Assembly: GCA_021809805.1 (NCBI GenBank)
Contig: JAJZKA010000016.1
Span: forward strand, 1-36,740
Direction: 5' to 3'
Length of the DNA: 36,740 nt
DNA from: Actinomycetes bacterium
GTDB taxonomy: Bacteria > Actinomycetota > Acidimicrobiia > Acidimicrobiales > Bog-793
Position numbers and translations under genes: made by a program. Positions 1-8,714 of this stretch are shown here, in pieces. The notes below the pieces were generated by a model. It did not search any database. It saw only the letters and a list, made by a program, of their open reading frames with translations, and was not told the origin of the DNA. Positions within the stretch are counted from its first letter, which is position 1. Each line of letters begins with the position of its first letter.

Positions 1-893
1 AACTGCTCGCTCGTCGAGGTCGGCGTGCCGCTCGTGTCGGTCTCGCCACCGGCAACGAGCACGTTGCCGTTCGGCAGGCTGACGGCGCTGGTGTCGCTCA
101 CCCCGTAGGGCATCGATCCGACGCTCGCCCAGCTGTTGGTCGACACCTGGTAGCGCTCGGTCGAGGAGACGACGTTGGCCGTCGCGCCCGAGGCCTTGGT
201 CTGTCCGCCGGCCAACAGGACGTCGCCATTGGACAACACGGCGATCTGCCCGTCAGCGATGCCGACCGGGAGATACCCCGTCGCCGTCCAAGAACCGCCC
301 GTCGGGTTGTAGAGCTCGACGGCGGTGCTGGTAGCGGCCGCGGTCCCCGAACCGGTCATGCCGCCGACATAGATGGCCTGGCCAGACTTGAGCAGCGCCA
401 TCTGTGCCTGGTCGCTGGGGGTCGGCAGCGAGCTGGTCACCGACCAGCTCCCCGTCGTCGGGTTGTAGAGCTCGGTCGCCGCGGTGGGCGTGAGGGCCCC
501 CGCCGAGCCGGTGAGCCCTCCAGCGACGAGCACCTCTCCGTTGGAGAGGAGCGTGGCGCTCGCATCGGTCACGGCGATCGGCATCGAGCCGGTGGCCACC
601 CACGTACCCGAGCCCTGCTGGTACAGCTCGGCATTCGCGACCGGCGCTCCAGAGCTCACCGTCCCCCCGGCAAAGAGCACCTCGCCGTTGTTCAGTGCCA
701 CCGTGACCGGGTTCGACGCCGCCGTGATGAGATTCCCCGTGGCGGTGAAGCTCGGCGCGGCGTCCGCCGGCGGGGCGGCAATCAACGCCCCGCTCGCACC
801 GGCGAGCGCGGCGAGCGTTACTGCGAACGCCCCCCGTCTCGTCATCTTCTGATCGAGCAGCGCCTTGCGGCGCGTGCCTTGCTTGCATTTCAT
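1..893 (-). CDS. Secreted Kelch/galactose-oxidase-type beta-propeller protein, C-terminus beyond window
   Basis: I translated this reading frame by hand: 297 residues are visible and the frame is open through base 1. ATG at 893 is preceded by AGGAG at 5 nt. The N-terminus has a basic stretch (MTRRGAF at residues 17-23), a hydrophobic core and a likely signal-peptidase site near ADA-APS (about residue 46), so it is probably exported; the RR pair is only weakly Tat-like. The body is a series of Kelch-like blades with the cores NGEVLFAGG, NGEVLVAGG, SGQAIYVGG, NGDVLLAGG and NGNVLVAGG at residues 69, 118, 170, 222 and 275, a pitch of about 50 residues. TELYNPTTGSW-type segments lie between them. 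Such propellers bind ligands or sugars; no catalytic residues can be assigned. It is separated by 357 bp from the gatCAB operon and probably has its own promoter. Confidence 0.8.
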   Translation of the reverse strand, partial: MKCKQGTRRKALLDQKMTRRGAFAVTLAALAGASGALIAAPPADAAPSFTATGNLITAASNPVTVALNNGEVLFAGGTVSSGAPVANAELYQQGSGTWVATGSMPIAVTDASATLLSNGEVLVAGGLTGSAGALTPTAATELYNPTTGSWSVTSSLPTPSDQAQMALLKSGQAIYVGGMTGSGTAAATSTAVELYNPTGGSWTATGYLPVGIADGQIAVLSNGDVLLAGGQTKASGATANVVSSTERYQVSTNSWASVGSMPYGVSDTSAVSLPNGNVLVAGGETDTSGTPTSTSEQ

Positions 894-1250
894 GCGCTCT
901 CCTCACCATAGGGTCGAGTTAGGGACCGATGGGTTCACGATCTTCCTAGGCCACCAAGGTGCACGGTCGATGAGTCCCAGATGAAGAAACCTTTAGGCCG
1001 ACCGGAAAGAATCTCCGACAGCAATCGCCTCTGCGTGTGTGTACGCGAGAGTGCCTGATCAGCGCCGTGATTCGCCGCGCGACACCACTTCGCGCGAGTC
1101 CACCGCTACGATTGACGTGGTTGCGGGCTGGTCTCGCTTTTTTTTGCATGCCTGTGTAGCTACAGGGGGTTGTGCCCGCCACCGCGCGTGGCGCGCAGCG
1201 AAGCAGTGTTCGCGCAGCAGCTGCAATGACTGCGTGCGAAGGCGCGCTGC
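894..1250. other. Intergenic region between gatB and the Kelch gene
   Basis: This 357-bp stretch holds no convincing gene. Short open frames on both strands lack ribosome sites and recognisable protein features. It should contain the end of the gatCAB transcript (hairpins at 1151-1193) and the promoter and leader of the Kelch gene. I could not pick a convincing -35/-10 pair or a known riboswitch. A run of eight T on the plus strand (1138-1145) follows a weak 5-bp stem at 1123-1137, but no plus-strand gene lies upstream. Confidence 0.5.
1151..1193 (-). terminator. Tandem hairpins after gatB, possible terminator
   Basis: Read on the minus strand after the gatB stop there is a 6-bp stem CGCCAC/GTGGCG with a 5-nt loop (1177-1193). 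A second stem, CCTGT/ACAGG (1151-1166), encloses a perfect TGTAGCTACA palindrome. No T-run follows on the minus strand, so this would be the T-less hairpin type often seen in GC-rich actinobacteria. The terminator role is inferred only from position. Confidence 0.3.
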
Positions 1251-2702
1251 TCAGCCCCGCCGGCTGGCGAGCGCCTCGGCGACGAGCTTGCCGTTCGCTC
1301 GGCCCTTGGTCTCGCGCATCACCTTGCCGAGGAGGAACTGGGCCACCTTGTCGTCGCCACCCACGTAGCGTTCCCACTCGCCGGGGTTCGCGGTGATGAC
1401 CGCATCGATTACCGCACCGAGCTCGTCGCTCGCCAGTGCCTTGAAGCCGAGCTGGTCGGCGATGTCGACGGGATGGCCCCCGCTCGTGAGCAGTTCGGCG
1501 AGCACCGCCTTGGCCTGGGTCGCACTGAGCGTCCCAGAGGCCTCGAGACCGATCAGCTCGCCGAAGCGCTCCGGGTCGAGTTGGCGGGCGGCATCGGGGT
1601 GCTGCGCTGCCTCGTTGGCCGCCCGTGCCATGACGAGGCGGGAGTCTGCACCGGTGGCGATCGTGGTCACGACGAGATCGTCGAGACCGAGATCGATCAC
1701 CGTGGCGATCTGTTCCTCGATCGCCTCGCTCGACTCCCCGAGCGCCAAGGCGAGGCGCTCCCGGCGGTCGGCCGGCATCAAGCCGAGCCCGGCGACGACC
1801 TCGGCGAGCCACTCGGCCGGCGGGGCGAGCGGGACGAGATCGGGTTCGGGGAAGTAGCGGTAGTCATACGCCTCTTCCTTCGAGCGCATCGAAGAGGTGC
1901 GTCCCTCGAGCTCGTTCCAGTGCCGGGTCTCCTGGTCGACGCTGCCTCCTTCCTCGAGCAGCTCAACCTGGCGACGCGCTTCATAGTCGATGGCACGCAC
2001 GAGCGACCGTAAGGAGTTGAGGTTCTTGATCTCACATCGAGTGCCAAATTCATGGCTGGTGACACGACGCACGGAGACGTTGGCGTCCACGCGCAGAGAG
2101 CCCTCTTCCATACGTCCGTCGGACGCGCCCGTGGCGACGAGGATCGCTCGCAGCTCGCTCACATAGCTGCGGGCTTCTTCGGGGCTGCGCAGGTCCGGGG
2201 CGGACACGATCTCGACGAGCGGCACGCCGGAGCGGTTGTAGTCGACGAGGGAGTAGTCGGCCCCATGGATGCGGCCGTCACCGCCCATGTGCGTCGTCTT
2301 GCCCGTGTCCTCTTCCATGTGCGCCCGCACGATCCCGATCGGCGTCCCGTCCCCCAGCACGAGCGCGCCCCCGACATTGAGCGGCTCGTCGTACTGAGTG
2401 ACCTGGTAGTCCTTGGGCATATCAGGATAGAAGTAGTTCTTGCGGTGAAAGCTGGACGGGCGGATCTCGCAGCCGAGCGCCGTACCGATTGCCATGGCCA
2501 TCTCGACCGCTCTGCGGTTCAGCACCGGGAGCGAGCCGGGCAGGCCGAGGCACACCGGGCAGACGTTGGTGTTCGGCTCATCTCCAAAGACGTTCGGGCA
2601 CCCGCAAAAGAGTTTGGTCTTGGTCAACAGCTCGCAGTGGACCTCGAGCCCGACGACGAGCTCCCATTCACCACTCTCGCCAGCGATCGTGTACTTGCTC
2701 AC
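1251..2702 (-). CDS. gatB: Asp/Glu-tRNA(Asn/Gln) amidotransferase subunit B
   Basis: GatB binds misacylated Glu-tRNA(Gln) or Asp-tRNA(Asn), activates the side-chain carboxylate with ATP, and amidates it with ammonia from GatA in the cytosolic GatCAB complex. The 483-residue product has the usual family length. It carries the EVH metal-site motif near residue 20, the zinc cysteines FCGC (33/35) and VCPVC (48/51), the hallmark [15 protein letters not shown], and a C-terminal YqeY-like tail domain. The start is GTG at 2702, which overlaps the gatA stop in a GTGA arrangement and implies translational coupling. The presence of gatCAB suggests that at least one of GlnRS or AsnRS is absent from the genome, which cannot be tested here. 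Confidence 0.97.
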   Translation of the reverse strand: MSKYTIAGESGEWELVVGLEVHCELLTKTKLFCGCPNVFGDEPNTNVCPVCLGLPGSLPVLNRRAVEMAMAIGTALGCEIRPSSFHRKNYFYPDMPKDYQVTQYDEPLNVGGALVLGDGTPIGIVRAHMEEDTGKTTHMGGDGRIHGADYSLVDYNRSGVPLVEIVSAPDLRSPEEARSYVSELRAILVATGASDGRMEEGSLRVDANVSVRRVTSHEFGTRCEIKNLNSLRSLVRAIDYEARRQVELLEEGGSVDQETRHWNELEGRTSSMRSKEEAYDYRYFPEPDLVPLAPPAEWLAEVVAGLGLMPADRRERLALALGESSEAIEEQIATVIDLGLDDLVVTTIATGADSRLVMARAANEAAQHPDAARQLDPERFGELIGLEASGTLSATQAKAVLAELLTSGGHPVDIADQLGFKALASDELGAVIDAVITANPGEWERYVGGDDKVAQFLLGKVMRETKGRANGKLVAEALASRRG

Positions 2703-4198
2703 TTGGCCACCCCCGCCATCGGACCCCCGAGCTGAGGTCGCACGGGCCCGCGCGCCCCGGGTGCGGCGACCGCTTCGAGCGCGGCGCCAGCGCGCAGCAT
2801 CTGGCCCTCCCCGAGCGCCGGCGCGAGCACCTGGACGCCCACGGGCAGCCCGTCCTCGCCGAGGGCGAAAGGAACGCTGAGCGCCGGGTGGCCGGCGAGG
2901 TTGGTCGGGATCGTGAAAAGGTCGGAGAGGTACATCTCGAGCGGATCTGCCGTCTTCGCCCCGATCGGGAACGCGACCGACGGCGTCGTGGGCGCGAGCA
3001 GCACGTCGCAGTCTTCATAGGCGCGGGCAAAGCTCTGCAAGATCACCGTACGCACCCGCTGCGCCTGGGCGTAGTAGGCGTCGTAGTAGCCGGCAGAGAG
3101 CACGTAGGTGCCGAGCATGATGCGCCGCTTCACCTCGTCGCCAAAGCCCGCCGATCTCGTCCTCGCGTTCATCGCCTGGACGTCATCGCCGTCCACGCGC
3201 AGCCCGTAGCGCACTCCGTCGTAGCGGGCGAGGTTGGAGGACGCCTCCGCCGGGGCGATCAGGTAGTAGGCCGACAATCCGTGCAACAGCTCGGGGATCG
3301 CCACCTCCCTCACGAGGGCGCCGGCGTCGGCGAGCGCGTCGGCGGCCTGGCGCACCGCCGCGGCGCACGAGCCGCTCGCCTCGCTCAGAAAATCTGCGAC
3401 GACGCCGACGCGCAGGCCCTCGACGCCACGCTTGAGCTCGGTGGCGAAATCCGCCACCGGATGGGTGAGCGAGGTCGAGTCGCGTTCGTCGTGGCCGGCG
3501 ATGACCTGCAAGGTCATCGCCGCGTCCGCAAGGGTGAGGGCAAAGGGACCGATCTGGTCGAGAGAGCTGGCGAACGCGACCAGGCCGTAGCGCGAGACGA
3601 GACCGTAGGTCGGCTTCAGCCCGACAACGCCGCACAGGGCTGCCGGCTGGCGGATCGAGCCGCCGGTGTCGGATCCGAGCGCAAGGGGCACGAGCCCTGC
3701 CGCGACCGCCGCCGCGCTGCCCCCAGAGGAGCCACCCGGCACGCGCGAAGGGTCCCAGGGGTTACGCGTCGGCCCTGTCGCCGAGGTCTCTGTCGACGAG
3801 CCCATCGCGAACTCGTCCAAGTTGGTCTTGCCGACCGACACCGCGCCCGCAGCCGAAAGGCGCGCCACGACCGTCGCATCGTAGGGGGGCCGCCAGCCTT
3901 GAAGGATGCGGGACGAGCAGGTCGTCGGGACACCTTTGGTGCACAGGTTGTCCTTCAGGGCAATCGGCACCCCGGCGAGCGGACCGGGATCCTCACCGGC
4001 GAGCACCTTCGCGTCGACGGCATCAGCACCAGCAAGTGCCAGCTCGGCCGTGATCGTGTTGAAGCAGTGCAGCAGCGGCTCACTGGCGGCGATCTCCTCG
4101 AGCGCCGCTTCGGTGACGGCTCGGGCGGACAGCTCGCCCGAGCGCACCCGGGCCGCGATCTGGAGCGCGCCCCCGGCAAATGCCTCCGTCTCACTCAT
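2699..4198 (-). CDS. gatA: Asp/Glu-tRNA(Asn/Gln) amidotransferase subunit A
   Basis: GatA is the glutaminase subunit of GatCAB, releasing ammonia that is channelled to GatB. The 499-residue protein is an amidase-signature enzyme with a Ser-cisSer-Lys triad readable as Lys82 (in PIALKDN), Ser157 (in [14 protein letters not shown]) and Ser181 (in [12 protein letters not shown]). The frame stays open upstream, but ATG at 4198 is chosen because it overlaps the gatC stop as ATGA and gives the standard MSETEAF-type N-terminus; the upstream part is only gatC read in another frame. It is the middle gene of the hydrolase-gatC-gatA-gatB operon and overlaps both neighbours by 4 bp. Confidence 0.97.
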   Translation of the reverse strand: MSETEAFAGGALQIAARVRSGELSARAVTEAALEEIAASEPLLHCFNTITAELALAGADAVDAKVLAGEDPGPLAGVPIALKDNLCTKGVPTTCSSRILQGWRPPYDATVVARLSAAGAVSVGKTNLDEFAMGSSTETSATGPTRNPWDPSRVPGGSSGGSAAAVAAGLVPLALGSDTGGSIRQPAALCGVVGLKPTYGLVSRYGLVAFASSLDQIGPFALTLADAAMTLQVIAGHDERDSTSLTHPVADFATELKRGVEGLRVGVVADFLSEASGSCAAAVRQAADALADAGALVREVAIPELLHGLSAYYLIAPAEASSNLARYDGVRYGLRVDGDDVQAMNARTRSAGFGDEVKRRIMLGTYVLSAGYYDAYYAQAQRVRTVILQSFARAYEDCDVLLAPTTPSVAFPIGAKTADPLEMYLSDLFTIPTNLAGHPALSVPFALGEDGLPVGVQVLAPALGEGQMLRAGAALEAVAAPGARGPVRPQLGGPMAGVAK

Positions 4199-4497
4199 GG
4201 TGCCTCCCCCAAGATGCGCGGCACGCGGAACCGCCCGCCTTCTGTAGCCGGTGCGGCGGCAAGCACCGCCTCTCGCGGCAAGCACGCGGCGCGCTCGTCA
4301 TCTCGCAGCACGTTCACGAGCTCAAAGGGATGCGAGGTCGGCAACACGTCGGCCGTGTCGAGCTTTTGGATCGCCTCGACGTGCTCGAGCACCGCGGAGA
4401 GCTGGCCCGCGAAGCGAGAGAGCTCCTCTTCGCCGAGCTCAAGACGGGCAAGGCGGGCGATATGGGCGACCGCGTCCTTGGAGAGTGGTTCGTTCAT
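4195..4497 (-). CDS. gatC: Asp/Glu-tRNA(Asn/Gln) amidotransferase subunit C
   Basis: GatC is the small subunit that wraps around GatA and GatB and stabilises the transamidosome. The product has 100 residues, normal for the family, with the typical N-terminal helix ([16 protein letters not shown]), a central [14 protein letters not shown] segment and a C-terminal FRVPRIL motif. ATG at 4497 shares one base with the stop of the upstream alpha/beta hydrolase (TGATG), and its own TGA overlaps the gatA start. The order gatC-gatA-gatB with overlaps at both junctions supports coupled, stoichiometric synthesis. Confidence 0.95.
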   Translation of the reverse strand: MNEPLSKDAVAHIARLARLELGEEELSRFAGQLSAVLEHVEAIQKLDTADVLPTSHPFELVNVLRDDERAACLPREAVLAAAPATEGGRFRVPRILGEAP

Positions 4498-5249
4498 CAG
4501 CTGGCGACTTTCTGTGCGAAGGCCACGGCCCGGTGCTCGATCTCACCGGCGTCGTAATCAAGCGTGGCGACGTGATAGCTGGACTGGAGCACCACGTGCT
4601 CGACCGGTCCGGACACCGCCGCTTGGACGAGCTTGCCCGACTCGGGCGGAACGACGTGGTCGACGCGCGAGGTGAGCAGCAGCACCGGACAGTCGATCTC
4701 CTCGAGCTGCGACCCAACGTGCTCGGTGGCCTCAAAGAGCGACAACAAGGGAGCGAGCGGCACCTGCTCATAGCGGTCGGGCCGCTCGATCTCCCGGTGG
4801 ATGTCCGAGATGCCCACCGGCGCGTAGGTCGCCCCCGCGGCGAGCCCTCGGCGCAGTTCGTCGAAGACCTCGGGCGGTGGCGCGGCGACCAACGGGTTGA
4901 TGAGCACGACCCCGGCGATGTCGCGGTGGCGCTCGGCGAGCCAGCACGCGAGCGTGCCGCCCATCGACAACCCCGCGACCACCGTCCGATCACAGCGCGC
5001 CGAGATCGACAGATAGGCCCCCTCCGTCGCCTCCGCCCAGTCCGAAAAGCGCATCGGCACGAGATCTTCTGGGGTCGAGCCGTGACCGGGGTGTAGCGGG
5101 AGCTCGACGGAAAACCCGGCGTCCGCGAACGCTTCGGCGAGCGGGCGCATCTCAAAGGGAGAGCCCGTGAAGCCGTGGAGCACGAGCGCGCCCGAGCTGC
5201 CATTCGAGGCGGAGAACGGCGCGGCACCCCTGAGGAGCTCGCCCGGCAT
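4497..5249 (-). CDS. Alpha/beta hydrolase, carboxylesterase or monoacylglycerol-lipase type
   Basis: This 250-residue cytosolic hydrolase resembles small thermophilic carboxylesterases and monoacylglycerol lipases. The oxyanion-hole motif LHGFTGSP lies at 24-31, and the catalytic triad reads as Ser95 (GLSMGG), Asp197 (SRVDHVV) and His226 (SSYHVATLD). The substrate cannot be inferred. ATG at 5249 is preferred over an in-frame TTG at 5258, which has no ribosome site. A TAGATT hexamer ends 7 nt before the ATG, so the transcript could be leaderless. The stop overlaps gatC by one base, making this the first gene of the gatCAB operon, an unexpected partner for tRNA amidation. Confidence 0.85.
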   Translation of the reverse strand: MPGELLRGAAPFSASNGSSGALVLHGFTGSPFEMRPLAEAFADAGFSVELPLHPGHGSTPEDLVPMRFSDWAEATEGAYLSISARCDRTVVAGLSMGGTLACWLAERHRDIAGVVLINPLVAAPPPEVFDELRRGLAAGATYAPVGISDIHREIERPDRYEQVPLAPLLSLFEATEHVGSQLEEIDCPVLLLTSRVDHVVPPESGKLVQAAVSGPVEHVVLQSSYHVATLDYDAGEIEHRAVAFAQKVAS

Positions 5250-5256
5250 GCGCCTC

Positions 5257-5262
5257 AATCTA
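5257..5262 (-). promoter_or_regulatory. Candidate -10 element for a leaderless hydrolase-gatCAB transcript
   Basis: On the minus strand TAGATT (fits the actinobacterial TANNNT -10 pattern) is followed by exactly 7 nt and then the ATG at 5249. This spacing would place the transcription start at or next to the start codon. No good -35 hexamer is visible at 17-18 nt. The call rests on a short motif and spacing only. Confidence 0.3.
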
Positions 5263-5351
5263 GTCAGCCGTCGGAGACGCTCTCACGGTACGTTGGCCAC
5301 CAGTCACCACGCCGGGGCGCTCAAGCCCCACGTCCCAAGGGAGCTGCAGCC

Positions 5352-5756
5352 GTGAGCAAGAGGCATCCGTTCCTCAGCGATGAATGGATCACCGCTGCCC
5401 GCGCCGTGCGCGCCGGCCACGTGGGCCAGGCAGCGGGTGCTCCTGTGAAGATGAACCTGCTGGTCGAAGAGGTCCCGTTCGGATCGGGAACCCTCGAGGC
5501 GCACCTGGACACCACGGCCGGCGCGGTCGAGATCGAGCTTGGCCACCTCGAGCAGGTCGACGTCAAGGTGGCCCTTGACTACGACACGGCCCGCGCCGTG
5601 CTCGTCGAAGGCGACGGTCAGGCCGCCATGCAGGCCTTCATGGCGGGCAGGATCCGGGTCGAGGGCGACCTCGCGAGGCTGTTGCAGTACCAAACGGCGC
5701 CGTCGAGCGCAGCTCAGCTGGCGCTCGCCGAGGAGATCCGCGCGATCACCGAGTGA
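5352..5756 (+). CDS. SCP2 sterol-binding-domain protein
   Basis: A 134-residue single-domain protein of the SCP2 (sterol carrier protein 2) family, which forms a hydrophobic pocket for acyl chains, acyl-CoA or sterol-like lipids. The diagnostic part is the C-terminal AFMAGRIRVEGDLARLL segment, preceded by a strand-rich region beginning at NLLVEEVPFGSG. The frame is open upstream, but GTG at 5352 is chosen because AAGGGAG lies 8 nt before it. It is divergent from the hydrolase-gatCAB operon. Its 3' end overlaps the 3' end of the convergent SDR gene by 11 bp. The neighbouring SDR resembles enzymes acting on acyl or steroid substrates, so a shared lipid role is plausible but inferred. Confidence 0.8.
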   Translation: MSKRHPFLSDEWITAARAVRAGHVGQAAGAPVKMNLLVEEVPFGSGTLEAHLDTTAGAVEIELGHLEQVDVKVALDYDTARAVLVEGDGQAAMQAFMAGRIRVEGDLARLLQYQTAPSSAAQLALAEEIRAITE

Positions 5757-6645
5757 CCGTGACGCTCGCCACGAGGGCCGGCAGGACCGACCGCAGCTCC
5801 TCGATGCTCCAGCGGCCCGGCTTGTCGATGCTCTCGCCGAGGGTCCACGGCACAAAGCGCTGGACCCAGCCACCTTGGACCTGGAAGACCTCGCCAGTGA
5901 TGGGGCAATCCGCGGTCGCCAAGTAGGCGACGAGTGGTGACACGTTGGCCGGATCCCACGCGTCGAAGGCGGCCGCGTCCTTGGGCGGCTCGAGGAGCTG
6001 CGCGAGACTCGGCAACGTGCCAGTCATCCTCGTCCGGGCTGCCGGCGAGATGGCGTTCACCCGCACGCCGTAACGGCCGAGCTCCTGGGCGAGGATAAGG
6101 GTGAAGGCCGCGATCCCCGCCTTGGCCGTCCCGTAGTGCGCTTGTCCCGGGTTGCCCTGCAGGCCCGAGGTCGAGGTGGTGTTGATCACCGCCGCCCGTA
6201 CGACGCCGTCCTCGCGCGCCTTCGCGCGCCAGTGCGCTGCGGCGAAGCGCGTCGGCACGAAGTGCCCCTTGAGGTGCACCTGCATCACGGCGTCCCAATC
6301 TTGCTCGGTCATGTTGACGAGCGCGCGGTCGCGCAGGATGCCGGCATTGTTGACGAGCACGTGGAGGTCGCCGAACACCTCAAGGGCGTGCGCGACCAGG
6401 CGCTTTCCTCCCTCCCAGTCAGCGACGTCTTCTCGATCGGCGACCGCCTGGCCACCCGCCGCGCGGATCTCGGCAACGACGGCATCGGCGGGCGACGCAA
6501 CGGCGCCCGGCGTGCCGTCGATCTCCACGCCAGCGTCATTCACCACGACGCTCGCGCCTTCGCTCGCAAGGAGCAGGGCGTGGGCCCGGCCAAGGCCGCG
6601 CCCAGCGCCGGTCACGATCGCCACCCGGCCTGTCAGGGCACCCAC
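5746..6645 (-). CDS. Short-chain dehydrogenase/reductase (SDR), MFE-2/HSD17B4-like
   Basis: A 299-residue classical SDR, an NAD(P)-dependent oxidoreductase. The cofactor motif TGAGRGLG is at 12-19, NNAG at 99-102, and the catalytic Ser158 (NTTSTSG) with Tyr171 and Lys175 in YGTAK. The VVNDAGVEIDG stretch and HLKG at 124-127 resemble the dehydrogenase domain of multifunctional beta-oxidation enzymes, which suggests a 3-hydroxyacyl-CoA or hydroxysteroid substrate; this is an inference. GTG at 6645 is preceded by GGAGG. The gene lies 98 bp after the PASTA kinase with a strong hairpin between them, so it is probably transcribed separately, and it converges on the SCP2 gene. Confidence 0.85.
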   Translation of the reverse strand: MGALTGRVAIVTGAGRGLGRAHALLLASEGASVVVNDAGVEIDGTPGAVASPADAVVAEIRAAGGQAVADREDVADWEGGKRLVAHALEVFGDLHVLVNNAGILRDRALVNMTEQDWDAVMQVHLKGHFVPTRFAAAHWRAKAREDGVVRAAVINTTSTSGLQGNPGQAHYGTAKAGIAAFTLILAQELGRYGVRVNAISPAARTRMTGTLPSLAQLLEPPKDAAAFDAWDPANVSPLVAYLATADCPITGEVFQVQGGWVQRFVPWTLGESIDKPGRWSIEELRSVLPALVASVTVTR

Positions 6646-6719
6646 CAGTCCTCCCCCACGCCGCGCTCGCGGCTCTGGGGAGGACGTTGCCAGGGCACGC
6701 CCCGTCCGTCAACCACCAT

Positions 6720-6743
6720 CTGCTCGGGAGAGCGGCCGAGCAG
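6720..6743 (-). terminator. Perfect 8-bp inverted repeat immediately after the kinase stop codon
   Basis: CTGCTCGG at 6720-6727 and CCGAGCAG at 6736-6743 pair perfectly around an 8-nt loop. The repeat abuts the kinase TGA at 6744-6746. No T-run follows, so it would be a T-less GC-rich terminator or an mRNA 3'-end stabiliser. A second small palindrome, GCCGC-GCTC-GCGGC (6660-6673), lies just before the SDR start. Confidence 0.5.
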
Positions 6744-8660
6744 TCAGCTCACGTAGAGAGTTATGGCGGTGCCGGGCCGGACCTTGGTCCCCGGGCTCGG
6801 GTTGGTGGTCACCGCCGTCGTGGCAAGGGGCGGGCCGACCTGCTCGGTGACGTTCAGTCCTTGCTGCTGGAGGGCTGCCAGCGCGCCGGCGATGGTATCG
6901 CCTTTGACGTCGGCAACCGCGACGAGCAGGGGTCCGAGCGACACAACGACCGTCACCTTGGTGCCGACAGCAACGCCGCCGGCACCCTCGGCGGGCGAGG
7001 TCGAGATCACGTCGCCTGATGGCACGTCGTTCGAGTACTGCTGCTGTTCGAGCGGCACCAAACGCTCGCCGCTCAACGCCGCACTCGCACTCGCCCAGGT
7101 GGTGCCCGCAGCGAAGCTGGGGATCTGGCGGGGAGCGGGACCCTGGGAGATCACGATGCTGACCGCGCTGCCAAAGGGCCGCAGGCCGGACGGCGACGCC
7201 GAGATCACCTGACCGCTTGGCACGGTCTCGCTATACGAGGGGTGCACGCTCGCACTGAAGTGAGCCGCGTTCAGCTTGGCGAGCGCGGACTGCTCGGGCA
7301 GGTGCACCAGAGATGGCACCCCCACCGGGGCGTGCCCCAGCGACACCGTGAGATGCACGAGGGCGTGCAGGGCGGCACTGTGTCCGGGTCCGGGGCGCTG
7401 GGCAATCACCGCTCCCGCTGGGACCGAGGCCGAGTAGGCGTGCGTGAGCGCGCCCACACGCAACTTGGCACCGGTGATGCGGTGCTCCGCGGGGGCGAGG
7501 GCCATGGCGGTGACGCCCGGCACGTTGACGTGCTTGGGAAGGTGGCGAACCACCACGATCGCCGCGGCCGCGAGCAGCGCCAGGACCAGGAGACCAGCAA
7601 GCACCCGGCGACCACGGTGGCGGCGGCGGGCCACCGGCTCGGTCGCTGCGGGCTCGGCCGCCGCGGCGAGCTCCTCATCCTCGGCCCAGTCGAAATAGGG
7701 GGCCGGCGAGCGCTCGGCGCCGAGCCCCGCCATGGCGGTTGTCGGCTCGGGTGCAAGGACGGGCGGCTCGGCCCCTCTCGACGGCGCCGAGGGCCGGCTG
7801 ATCTCGGCCGCAACGAGGGGAATCGGCACTGGCGCCGGCAGGGACCGGGCGAGCGCCTCGAGGTCGGCCGCGAGCTCCTCGGCATCGAGGCGCACGAGGG
7901 GTTCGCTGATCGCCGCCTGGGCAAGCACCGCGGCCAGCGGGCCGAGCTCGGGCGCAGGCGGAAGCGAAGCGCCGACGCGCGCCATCAAGGTGGCGACGGT
8001 GGTGTCCGCCCCGAACGGCACCTTGCCCGTCACCGCCTCGTAGAGGACGAGAGCGAGCGAGTAGACGTCGGAGCGGCCGTCAAGCACAAGACCCTCGGCC
8101 TGTTCGGGTGAGGCGTAGCGCGCCGTGCCAAGCACGGCACCGGACGGCTCGGTCCACGCGGCCTCTGCAAGGGCGCGCGCCAGGCCGAAGTCAGCGATGT
8201 GGACCTCCGCGTCCTCGTCGAAGAGGAGGTTCTCCGGCTTGATGTCCCGGTGCACGAAGCCGCGCCGATGCGCATAGGCGAGCCCGCGAGCGGCGGCGGC
8301 GCCGACGCGAGCTGCCTGGGCCGGCCCGAGGCGGAAACCGGCGTCCAGCAGATCCCGCAGGCTCCCCCCGGCGAGGTACTCGAGCACGAGGAAGGGGCCG
8401 TCGGCCTCCTCACCCCAGTCATAGACCTGAAGGATGTTCGGATGGTTCAGCGCCGCGACGGCCTGCGCCTCGGCCGTGAAGCGCCGAAGGAATTGCCGGT
8501 CACCGCTGAGGCCCGGGTGCAGCAGCTTGATCGCGACCCGTCGCGAGAGCCGCCGGTCGAAGGCGAGGTAGACGTGCGCGGACGCGCCGGTGCCAAGGCC
8601 GCCCTCGAGTTGATAGCGGCCGGCGAGCTCCCGGCCGATCTGCTCGGTGATCGCTCCCAT
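6744..8660 (-). CDS. Membrane Ser/Thr protein kinase with extracellular PASTA repeats (PknB-like)
   Basis: A 638-residue transmembrane eukaryotic-type kinase. The N-terminal kinase domain (about 15-275) is complete: glycine loop GLGTGASAHV (21-30), Lys45, HRD (137-139), Asn144, DFG (157-159) and SPEQAEG in the activation segment. A Pro/Ala/Glu-rich juxtamembrane linker follows, then basic RRRHRGRR and one hydrophobic segment (about 353-371), then about four PASTA-type units (377-638) containing NVPGVTAMA, GVPSLVHLPEQSA, QIPSFAAGTTWASA and VADVKGDTIAGALA. PASTA kinases sense peptidoglycan or muropeptides and phosphorylate cell-wall and division proteins. ATG at 8660 is preferred (GAGGAG upstream); GTG at 8684 would add 8 residues. 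It sits outside the usual division-gene cluster, after ligA. Confidence 0.93.
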   Translation of the reverse strand: MGAITEQIGRELAGRYQLEGGLGTGASAHVYLAFDRRLSRRVAIKLLHPGLSGDRQFLRRFTAEAQAVAALNHPNILQVYDWGEEADGPFLVLEYLAGGSLRDLLDAGFRLGPAQAARVGAAAARGLAYAHRRGFVHRDIKPENLLFDEDAEVHIADFGLARALAEAAWTEPSGAVLGTARYASPEQAEGLVLDGRSDVYSLALVLYEAVTGKVPFGADTTVATLMARVGASLPPAPELGPLAAVLAQAAISEPLVRLDAEELAADLEALARSLPAPVPIPLVAAEISRPSAPSRGAEPPVLAPEPTTAMAGLGAERSPAPYFDWAEDEELAAAAEPAATEPVARRRHRGRRVLAGLLVLALLAAAAIVVVRHLPKHVNVPGVTAMALAPAEHRITGAKLRVGALTHAYSASVPAGAVIAQRPGPGHSAALHALVHLTVSLGHAPVGVPSLVHLPEQSALAKLNAAHFSASVHPSYSETVPSGQVISASPSGLRPFGSAVSIVISQGPAPRQIPSFAAGTTWASASAALSGERLVPLEQQQYSNDVPSGDVISTSPAEGAGGVAVGTKVTVVVSLGPLLVAVADVKGDTIAGALAALQQQGLNVTEQVGPPLATTAVTTNPSPGTKVRPGTAITLYVS

Positions 8661-8714
8661 GGCTCCCGCGACTCCTCGGTGCACAGCCTATGTTCCCAAA
8701 GAGGCTGATGTGGT

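Noticed and set aside
253-909. 218-codon minus-strand open frame over the Kelch region
   Set aside because: It is a shifted frame of the Kelch gene; the frame starting at 893 gives a signal peptide and regular Kelch repeats.
1123-1145. Stem of 5 bp (with one G-T pair) followed by eight T on the plus strand, resembling an intrinsic terminator
   Set aside because: The stem is weak and no plus-strand gene or plausible small RNA lies upstream, so there is no transcript for it to end.
2489-4675. 728-codon plus-strand open frame opposite gatA and gatB
   Set aside because: It is antisense to well-supported gatA/gatB/gatC, has Arg/Gly/Ala-rich composition without recognisable domains, and reflects high GC at third positions of the real genes.
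5175-5351. N-terminal extension of the SCP2 protein in the same open frame
   Set aside because: It would overlap the divergent hydrolase start. GTG at 5352 has a proper ribosome site and gives a complete single-domain protein.
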